A stretch of DNA of 29,064 nucleotides from CAYSLC01 sp964431545 (GTDB taxonomy: Bacteria; Desulfobacterota; Desulfobacteria; Desulfobacterales; JAABSP01): assembly GCA_964431545.1 (NCBI GenBank), contig CAYSLC010000043.1:1-29064 (forward strand), written 5' to 3'. Position 1 is the stretch's first letter. Each line of letters opens with the position of its first letter. Below the pieces are notes generated by a model, which ran no database searches, was not told the origin of the DNA, and saw nothing but the letters and a program-made list of their open reading frames with translations. Shown here one piece after another: positions 24,334 to 29,064 of the stretch. The translations under genes and the position numbers were made by a program.

Positions 24334-24410
24334 ACTCGCGGTCTATTCGAAGGGGATGTCACGGGGGTGGGCCCCGTCCGTCCCCGCCGGTGGCAATACA
24401 GATTGAATCT

Positions 24411-24671
24411 ATGCCCTTTTATAAAGACAACCGCGACTGGGCCGAAAACCTGACCATCGTCATGCAGATCGGCCTCACCATGGCGGGCTGCATCATTTTC
24501 TGTTTCTTTGTGGGGTGGTATATCGACAAGTGGCTCGGAACCAAGGGAATCTTTGTGACGGCCTTCACGATTCTGGGGGTTGTGGGCGGGGCGAACGTGG
24601 TTTACCGCCAGATTCTGGACATCACACAACAGGATAGCGGAGATGGAAACTCAGATGGGGGAGCCCATTAG
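24411..24671 (+). CDS. AtpZ/AtpI-type small membrane protein of the ATP synthase operon
   Basis: This 86-residue protein has two membrane segments. The sequence around GCIIFCFFVGWYIDKWLGTKGIF matches the pattern of the AtpZ/AtpI group (F0F1 assembly factors, suggested to carry Mg or Ca; AtpQ in N-ATPase operons). The ATG at 24411 is chosen; a GTG at 24390 in the same frame is possible, and neither has a strong ribosome binding site. Its end overlaps the next gene by 29 bp. Confidence 0.8.
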   Translation: MPFYKDNRDWAENLTIVMQIGLTMAGCIIFCFFVGWYIDKWLGTKGIFVTAFTILGVVGGANVVYRQILDITQQDSGDGNSDGGAH

Positions 24672-25050
24672 TCAGACGCATAAGCGATACTGCTCCAGAG
24701 CCCTGATACTGGCCATTGCCACGGGCGGCATCTTGATTCTTGCCGACCTGAAACCCCTTGGAAAAGGTCTGATCCTCGGGACCCTTTTCAGCATCCTCAA
24801 CTTCATCCTCATCGCACAATCGATCCAGTTGCGGATGTATCGTTCCCAAGCCAAAACCTTTCTCTTTTCCCTCGGCTCGATTTTTTTCCGTTACGGCCTG
24901 ATGGCCATTCCCCTCATCCTATCCATAAAACTTGACAGCTTCCAACTCGCGGGCGTCGTCGCCGGCCTGTTCGCGATTCAGCTCGTCATCTTAGCCGATC
25001 ACCTCCTAACGGTCATTTCAACTTTTCGCGCGGACCAAAGACACATTTAG
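24643..25050 (+). CDS. atpI: ATP synthase subunit I
   Basis: This 135-residue hydrophobic protein has four predicted helices (about 18-35, 40-60, 73-92 and 97-120), including the GKGLILGTLFSILNFIL segment typical of the ATP synthase I family, which helps assemble the c-ring. A soluble tail ends at the stop 11 nt before atpB. The ATG at 24643 is preferred over an in-frame upstream codon that would lie deep inside the previous gene; ATG 24655 is an alternative. Confidence 0.82.
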   Translation: METQMGEPISQTHKRYCSRALILAIATGGILILADLKPLGKGLILGTLFSILNFILIAQSIQLRMYRSQAKTFLFSLGSIFFRYGLMAIPLILSIKLDSFQLAGVVAGLFAIQLVILADHLLTVISTFRADQRHI

Positions 25051-25061
25051 GAAAGTACACC

Positions 25062-25736
25062 ATGGAAGATCTAGGAAAAGTACACCAATTGATCGTCCCG
25101 TTCATGGGGCGGGAGTTGACCTTCAACCTGGAGGTCATCATCATGACGTGGATCGTCATCGCCCTGCTGCTCCTGTTCGGTTTTATGGCGACCCGAAAAC
25201 GGAGCCGGACGCCCGGTCCCGTCCAGATTGTCGGGGAACTCTTTGTGTCCGGGCTGTACGGCCTTACAGAGGACGCTCTGGACAAGGACAGGGCCAAGAC
25301 CTACGCGCCATTGATCTGTGCGCTCTTCATGTTCCTGCTGATGTGCAACTGGCTGGGCCTGTTCCCCCACCTGGAAGAGCCGACCAAGGATCTCAACACC
25401 CCGCTCAGCCTCGGTATCATGGGCTTTGTCATCGCCCACTATGCCGGAATCCGGGCAAAGGGATTCAAGTCATATGCAAAGGAGTACTTTGAGCCCATAT
25501 TCCTGATGATGCCGCTCAACGTCATCGGGGAACTGGCGAAAGTCGTTTCCATATCTTTCCGTCTCTTCGGCAATATCATGGGCGGCTCCATCATCGTCTT
25601 GGTGGTCTCCTATCTAACCTACAGTATCCTGCTGCCGCCATTTTTAAATGCGTTTTTCGTGATTTTCATCGGAGCCATTCAGGCATTTGTCTTCACCATG
25701 CTAACCCTCGTTTATATCTCGGTACAGGTAAATTAG
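25062..25736 (+). CDS. atpB: ATP synthase F0 subunit a
   Basis: Subunit a provides the two half-channels through which ions reach and leave the c-ring. The 224-residue protein has the universal rotor-facing Arg at R167 in SISFRLFGN, with E157 in the GELAK segment before it and Q207 in the IGAIQAFVF helix. A good AGGAAAG precedes the ATG. Its stop is 3 nt before the fused c gene. Whether its channel passes sodium or protons cannot be read from these residues alone. Confidence 0.96.
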   Translation: MEDLGKVHQLIVPFMGRELTFNLEVIIMTWIVIALLLLFGFMATRKRSRTPGPVQIVGELFVSGLYGLTEDALDKDRAKTYAPLICALFMFLLMCNWLGLFPHLEEPTKDLNTPLSLGIMGFVIAHYAGIRAKGFKSYAKEYFEPIFLMMPLNVIGELAKVVSISFRLFGNIMGGSIIVLVVSYLTYSILLPPFLNAFFVIFIGAIQAFVFTMLTLVYISVQVN

Positions 25737-25739
25737 GTT

Positions 25740-26714
25740 ATGATGACGAATCTAGAAACGCTGGTAAGTGTAGCCGCTTTCATAAGCGGTGGTATCGCCA
25801 TGGGATTCGGCGCCATAGGGGCCGCTATTGGGGAGGGCTACACCGCCGCTACAGCAAACGGTGCGATCGGCCGGAATCCATCGATGGCGGGCGAAGTGAT
25901 GAAATCGATGCTCGTGGGCCAGGCTATTGCGGAATCTGCTTCCATATTCGCCTTGGTCGTGGCTATGATCCTGCTGTTTTCCGAATTTCCGGCTGTTTCC
26001 ATCATCACGGTATGGGCCATTCTGGCCGCGGGCCTTTCCATGGGGCTGGGGGCTCTCGGATCCGGGGTCGGCTCCGGTCTCCCCGCCGGCGCCTCCTGTG
26101 AAGGCATGGTGCGTCAGCCCGCGGTCAGCGGCCGCCTTATGACCAACATGCTCATCGGATCCGCCGTGTGCCAAACGCCATCCATTTTCGCCCTGGTTGT
26201 ATCGTTTATTCTTATATTCTCCGACTTCAGCAACCTGGCCGCGTGGCCGACCTGGGCCGCCATGCTGGGGGCCGGATTATCCTCGGGGTTGAGCGCCATC
26301 GGATCGGGTATCGGCGGCGGTATCGTCGCACGCCAAAGCAGCCTGGGCATCGCCCGGCAACCCAACGCCCTGACACCGGTAACCAATGTCATGCTGCTGG
26401 GTCAAGCCATCACCCAGACGCCGGCGATTTTGGGCCTTCTGGTCAGTTTCATCCTCATCTTCAAAGGATATGCCGCCGACCCGGCCTTGGCCCCTGCCAT
26501 GGCTCTGCTCGCATCGGGCCTCTGCATGGGATTCGGGGCCATCGGTCCGGGGATCGGCGAAGGCATCGCCTCCAGCGGTGGAGTCGCCTGGATCGCCAGG
26601 AATCAGGCCCATATAGGGACACTCACCCGATCCATGCTGGTTGGAATGGCGGTTGCTGAATCGACGGCAATCTATTCGATGGTCATCGCGCTGGTTTTGA
26701 TATTTGTCGTTTAA
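25740..26714 (+). CDS. atpE: Four-hairpin fused ATP synthase F0 subunit c
   Basis: This 324-residue polypeptide is four tandem F-type c hairpins (eight helices), about 1-82, 86-162, 168-242 and 246-324. Each has the Gly/Ala-rich first helix (xGxGAIGxGI), an R-N/Q-P-like polar loop (degenerate in hairpin 4) and a second helix. The ion-binding carboxylate is E65 in hairpin 1 and E307 in hairpin 4. Hairpins 2 and 3 have Q145 and Q226, both in a QTP motif. The helix-1 glutamate (E32, E274) is likewise replaced by S112 and G193 in the middle hairpins. Hairpin 4 has ESTAIY, the sodium-ligand pattern; hairpin 1 has ESASIF and lacks the Thr and Tyr. The ribosome binding site is weak (AGGTT before ATG). 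No frameshift or stop breaks it. Confidence 0.93.
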   Translation: MMTNLETLVSVAAFISGGIAMGFGAIGAAIGEGYTAATANGAIGRNPSMAGEVMKSMLVGQAIAESASIFALVVAMILLFSEFPAVSIITVWAILAAGLSMGLGALGSGVGSGLPAGASCEGMVRQPAVSGRLMTNMLIGSAVCQTPSIFALVVSFILIFSDFSNLAAWPTWAAMLGAGLSSGLSAIGSGIGGGIVARQSSLGIARQPNALTPVTNVMLLGQAITQTPAILGLLVSFILIFKGYAADPALAPAMALLASGLCMGFGAIGPGIGEGIASSGGVAWIARNQAHIGTLTRSMLVGMAVAESTAIYSMVIALVLIFVV

Positions 26715-26734
26715 AAAAAGTAACAATCATCTAT

Positions 26735-26741
26735 TAGGAGG
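26735..26741 (+). promoter_or_regulatory. Strong ribosome binding site for the single-hairpin c gene
   Basis: TAGGAGG lies 6 nt before the ATG at 26748. It is the best ribosome binding site in the operon and contrasts with the poor site of the preceding fused c gene, which suggests more single-hairpin than fused c is made. Confidence 0.8.
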
Positions 26742-26747
26742 TTCAAC

Positions 26748-26996
26748 ATGGCAATCGAAGGTGCGGATCTTATTCAGGCGGCAGCTTTTCTGGGGGCGGG
26801 TCTATCGATGGGGCTCGGCGCAATCGGACCCGGTGTCGGCGAAGGCATGGCCGCCGCCAAGGCATGTGAAGCCATTGGCAAAAACCCTCAGGAAGCGGGG
26901 CTTCTGACGCGGACCATGCTGGTGGGGCAGGCGGTTTCCGAATCGACCGGCATCTACTCGCTCGTTATTGCATTGCTATTGCTCTTCGTCGTTTGA
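26748..26996 (+). CDS. atpE: ATP synthase F0 subunit c, single hairpin, sodium-type residues
   Basis: This 82-residue standard c subunit numbers exactly like the sodium-binding c of Ilyobacter tartaricus. The ligands V63, E65, S66, T67 and Y70 (AVSESTGIY) are present, and position 32 is Glu where Ilyobacter has Gln (GPGVGEG). Sodium binding is therefore plausible but not certain; two carboxylates per hairpin also occur in some N-ATPase rotors. It closely resembles hairpin 4 of the fused protein (RTMLVGQAVSESTGIYS against RSMLVGMAVAESTAIYS). It should co-assemble with it in one ring. Confidence 0.95.
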   Translation: MAIEGADLIQAAAFLGAGLSMGLGAIGPGVGEGMAAAKACEAIGKNPQEAGLLTRTMLVGQAVSESTGIYSLVIALLLLFVV

Positions 26997-27025
26997 TTTT
27001 CTCTCCACAAAACGGAATATAGCCA

Positions 27026-27478
27026 ATGGAAATCGTCAGCAGAATTGCCATGATCAGCATCAATGAGACGCTGATCATCCAACTGGTCTCCTTTCTGATC
27101 TTTCTGTTTCTGATCAACCGGGTCATGTTCCGCCCCCTGAAGGGCGTCATGGATGAGCGGGATCAATACCTTCAGACGGTGCAGAAGGATATCACCGACG
27201 CCGAAGGCGAGCTGACCCGGGTGAAACGAATGCTTCTTGAGCAGGAGAAAGCGACCCGGGCCAAGGCCAACGAGATGAAGCGGGAGATCGAGGAACAGGG
27301 CAGCCAGGAGGCGGCCCGGATGTTCGCTTCCGCGCGGAAGGAGATTACGGACCTGAAGGATCGAACGGAGGATGAGATCGAAGCCGATCTCAACGAGGCC
27401 AAGAAGCACCTCCGCACGGAGTCCGAGGCCCTGGCGCTGCGTATTATGGAGAAGATACTGAATCGGAGAGTTGCCTAA
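27026..27478 (+). CDS. ATP synthase F0 subunit b' (first b-type subunit)
   Basis: This 150-residue peripheral-stalk subunit has one N-terminal membrane helix (about 15-36, ending NRVMFRPLKGVMDER) followed by a long charged coiled coil. The FRPLxxVMDER sequence after the helix is typical of b and b' subunits. Its stop overlaps the start of the second b gene by one base (TAATG). With the next gene it forms a b'/b pair, as in Desulfobacterota and photosynthetic bacteria. Confidence 0.9.
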   Translation: MEIVSRIAMISINETLIIQLVSFLIFLFLINRVMFRPLKGVMDERDQYLQTVQKDITDAEGELTRVKRMLLEQEKATRAKANEMKREIEEQGSQEAARMFASARKEITDLKDRTEDEIEADLNEAKKHLRTESEALALRIMEKILNRRVA

Positions 27479-28068
27479 TGGTACAGGGAAAAAAGATGGT
27501 CCGGATCTGCTGCCTATCGGCGGCCGGCGTCGTTTTGCTGATCCATTTGACGGCCGCTTCGGGTTGGGCCGCCGAGAGTACCCCGGATTGGCGGAAAACC
27601 TACGATACGATCATGATGTGGGTCAACTTCGCCATCCTGGCCTTCGTCCTGGTCAAATACGGTAAGACCCCCCTCGTGAATTTCCTCCGCGGCCAGAGCG
27701 CCCAGGTGTCCCGGGACATCAAAGCCCTCGAAGCCGAGAAGGAGCGGGTCACGTCCCGGATCGATAAAACCTTTAAGGAACTCGATCAGAGCGACGCTCA
27801 TTTCCAGAGCATCCAGGACCGGATCGTGCGGGAAGGGGAGAAGAAGAAGGAGGAACTTATCCAGGAGGCCCGCGAGCAGAGCCGGATCATCATAGAGATG
27901 GCAAAACAGAAGGTGGAGAATCGGATCCTTGAGGCGAAAAATGCCTTCCGCCGGCAGCTCGTCGACTTGGCCGCGGAAAAGGCCCTGGAGCGGCTGCCCA
28001 AGGAGATCACCGGGGAGGACGACGAGCGGATGATCCAGCAGTACCTCGCCGCCTCCAAGAGCGTCTAG
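27478..28068 (+). CDS. atpF: ATP synthase F0 subunit b
   Basis: This 196-residue protein has an N-terminal hydrophobic segment (about 8-28) that looks like a signal peptide ending near GWAAES, then the true membrane helix (about 45-65, MMWVNFAILAFVLVKYGK) and a coiled coil to the end. The extra N-terminal segment is common in b subunits of this group of bacteria. It is the last gene of the operon, and a strong terminator follows 68 bp later. No delta, alpha, gamma, beta or epsilon gene follows. Confidence 0.92.
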   Translation: MVQGKKMVRICCLSAAGVVLLIHLTAASGWAAESTPDWRKTYDTIMMWVNFAILAFVLVKYGKTPLVNFLRGQSAQVSRDIKALEAEKERVTSRIDKTFKELDQSDAHFQSIQDRIVREGEKKKEELIQEAREQSRIIIEMAKQKVENRILEAKNAFRRQLVDLAAEKALERLPKEITGEDDERMIQQYLAASKSV

Positions 28069-28136
28069 TCCGGTTCTCCGGTTCACTGATCCCGAAACTC
28101 CGGGCCGGCGGAAAGAAGGCCCCTCCGAGCCTTTGA

Positions 28137-28177
28137 AAACGCCGGGCACGCGCATGCGTGCCCGGCGTTTCTTTTTT
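28137..28177 (+). terminator. Strong intrinsic terminator of the F0 operon
   Basis: A perfect 15-bp stem (28137-28151 with 28156-28170) has a 4-nt loop GCAT and is followed by C and six T (28172-28177). It is the clearest terminator in the window. Confidence 0.92.
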
Positions 28178-28225
28178 CACTTTTCTTTCCCCCGGCCGTC
28201 ATCGATTTTCCAACGATCGGGTTTT

Positions 28226-28253
28226 TTGACAACCCCCCGGCAATGGTTATGGT
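28226..28253 (+). promoter_or_regulatory. Candidate promoter upstream of the FKBP gene
   Basis: A perfect TTGACA (28226-28231) and TATGGT (28248-28253) are spaced 16 bp. The start of transcription would fall near 28260, directly before the hairpin at 28263-28299. Confidence 0.55.
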
Positions 28254-28262
28254 CTGTGTAGA

Positions 28263-28299
28263 CCCGACGACAGGTCGAGCGGATTCCGTCGGGGTTTTT
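28263..28299 (+). terminator. Terminator-like hairpin at the start of the FKBP leader
   Basis: CCCGACG (28263-28269) pairs with CGTCGGG (28287-28293), a 7-bp stem with a 17-nt loop, then G and five T (28295-28299). If the promoter above is real, this would stop most transcripts after about 40 nt unless it is prevented from folding. Confidence 0.45.
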
Positions 28300-28543
28300 C
28301 CGGTTCTTTGACGCGCCGTCCGGATCCTTTCCCCGGCGCTCTCACCATCCGACCGCTGACAGTCCCAGTGGTTTTCCGGTCAAATCCCTCCGTACAGCGT
28401 AAACGGCTCTTCATCGCCGGGAACCAAGTTCCCCGGGCGGCCGGATTTCGGCGGCCCGGACGGCCGGCCGTTCGCTGGGCGGAAACAGCGCGATTCCTCC
28501 GGCCTCGACAACCAACCAAACACCAAGGAGGCAAGGAGAAACC

Positions 28544-28972
28544 ATGAAACAGGCAACCCAAGGAAACACCGTCAAGGTCCATTATACCGGAAAGCTCAAC
28601 GATGGGCAGGTATTCGACTCGTCCCAGGAACGGGAGCCGCTCGAATTCACCATCGGTGAGGGAACGATCATCAAGGGGTTCGAGTCCGGCGTGCTCGGCA
28701 TGGAGGTCGGCGACAAGAAGGAACTCAATATCCCCGCCGAGGAAGGCTACGGCGTGCGGAACGAATCCCTGGTGGCGAACGTCCCCCGGACCGATATCCC
28801 CAGCCACATCGACGTGGCCCCCGGGCAGGGCCTCCAGATCCAGCAGCCCAACGGCGAAAAGGTCAACGTGGTCGTCACGGACGTGACCGAGGAGAAGGTG
28901 ACCCTCGATGCCAACCACCCCCTGGCCGGCAAGGACCTGGTCTTCGACGTGGAAATGGTGGACATCACCTAA
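28544..28972 (+). CDS. FKBP-type peptidyl-prolyl isomerase (SlyD-like, no metal-binding tail)
   Basis: This 142-residue protein has an FKBP fold with an insert-in-flap domain, as in SlyD: VHYTGKLNDGQVFDSS at the N-terminus, IIKGFESGVLGMEVGDKK, PAEEGYGVRN, then the insert (about 70-120) and FDVEMVDIT at the end. It catalyses cis-trans isomerisation of Xaa-Pro bonds and acts as a chaperone. The His-rich nickel-binding tail of E. coli SlyD is missing. There is no signal peptide, so it is cytoplasmic. Two AAGGAG-like sites precede the ATG. Confidence 0.94.
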   Translation: MKQATQGNTVKVHYTGKLNDGQVFDSSQEREPLEFTIGEGTIIKGFESGVLGMEVGDKKELNIPAEEGYGVRNESLVANVPRTDIPSHIDVAPGQGLQIQQPNGEKVNVVVTDVTEEKVTLDANHPLAGKDLVFDVEMVDIT

Positions 28973-29003
28973 GGAAAAATCCGTCGGAATTTCCCGACAC
29001 TCC

Positions 29004-29064
29004 ATGGCTCATTTCCAGGATATCCTCGGCATCGACATCGGCTCCGTATCGGTGGCGGTGGTCC
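29004..29064 (+). CDS. BadF/BadG-type acyl-CoA dehydratase activase, N-terminal fragment
   Basis: The last 20 codons translate to a start that includes ILGIDIGSVSVAVV, the ATP-binding phosphate-1 strand typical of BadF/BadG/BcrA/HgdC activases, which pass electrons to 2-hydroxyacyl-CoA dehydratases or benzoyl-CoA reductases. The gene runs off the right edge. The ATG at 29004 lacks a clear ribosome binding site. Other ASKHA-fold proteins share this strand, so the assignment is provisional. Confidence 0.7.
   Translation, partial: MAHFQDILGIDIGSVSVAVV

Larger units (their letters stand above)
28178..28543. other. Long leader region before the FKBP gene
   Basis: About 365 bp separate the F0 terminator from the FKBP start. 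They contain a promoter candidate, an early hairpin with a T-tract, and then about 240 bp of G/C-rich sequence in which I see no credible gene or known RNA. A 79-codon plus-strand frame here has Arg/Pro-rich composition typical of chance frames. Confidence 0.5.

Noticed and set aside
25740..26996. The fused c gene as a frameshift or assembly join of several c genes
   Set aside because: The four hairpins are clearly different from each other at DNA and protein level, linkers are natural, the frame is continuous and the substitutions are coordinated. Collapsed or duplicated reads would give near-identical copies.
24411..28068. The F0 operon as part of an N-type ATPase
   Set aside because: The sodium-type c residues and small membrane proteins are reminiscent, but paired b' and b genes, a typical subunit I and the absence of atpD/atpC at the front do not fit the N-ATPase order.
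28255..28330. Possible tRNA or structured RNA after the F0 terminator
   Set aside because: There is a short GGTCGAG stretch but no acceptor stem, anticodon arm or T-arm consensus that fits a tRNA.
28308..28547. 79-codon plus-strand frame in the FKBP leader
   Set aside because: It is Arg/Pro-rich, has no ribosome binding site and overlaps the FKBP ribosome binding site and start; it is more likely untranslated leader.

Overview
This high-GC window reads as chromosomal DNA of an anaerobic Gram-negative bacterium, most likely a member of the Desulfobacterota (former Deltaproteobacteria). The pointers are: a tolC-ftsE-ftsX-envC-ctpA-divergent polysaccharide deacetylase cluster; an F0-only ATP synthase operon with paired b' and b subunits and sodium-type rotor residues; a CcsA-like protein, HemA and siroheme synthase in one operon; and, at the right edge, the start of a BadF/BadG-type acyl-CoA dehydratase activase. 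The assignment is an inference from gene content and order. No rRNA, tRNA, CRISPR array or insertion sequence was recognised.

Layout. 1-348: a non-coding edge and a short, deleted and frameshifted remnant of a 2-oxoacid:ferredoxin oxidoreductase alpha subunit. 349-3365 (minus): dksA, a PHP phosphoesterase, rnc and a radical SAM protein, probably one operon. 3753-4859 (plus): a response regulator with a GGDEF output domain. 5001-13086 (minus): an envelope and cell-division block read as tolC, ftsE, ftsX, envC, two tandem ctpA-type proteases and a divergent polysaccharide deacetylase. 13310-13867 (plus): pyrE behind a terminator-like leader, converging on queD. 13852-17820 (minus): queD, dnaJ, nadB and an SH3-domain membrane protein. 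18040-18453 (plus): a DUF1178 protein. 18475-24140 (minus): a six-gene tetrapyrrole and lipid operon read as DHH phosphoesterase, metallo-beta-lactamase-fold hydrolase, siroheme synthase, ccsA-like, hemA and fabD. 24411-28068 (plus): the F0 operon. 28544-28972: an FKBP-type prolyl isomerase. 29004-end: the activase fragment.

The standout is the F0 operon. Subunit a is followed by two different rotor (c) genes. The first encodes a single 324-residue polypeptide made of four fused c hairpins (eight helices). Only hairpins 1 and 4 keep the ion-binding glutamate; hairpins 2 and 3 carry Gln in its place and have also lost the helix-1 glutamate. The second gene is an ordinary 82-residue c subunit with a near-complete sodium-ligand set and a much better ribosome binding site. 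The operon closes at a strong intrinsic terminator without any F1 gene. The expected product is a mixed c-ring with fewer ion sites than hairpins, attached to an F1 encoded elsewhere.

Other points of interest are the tandem ctpA paralogues, which share 273 bp of identical DNA and a fossil of the envC 3' end, and terminator-like hairpins in the pyrE and FKBP leaders. Several start codons were moved from the longest reading frame using ribosome binding sites, promoters or terminators; the reasons are given in each entry.
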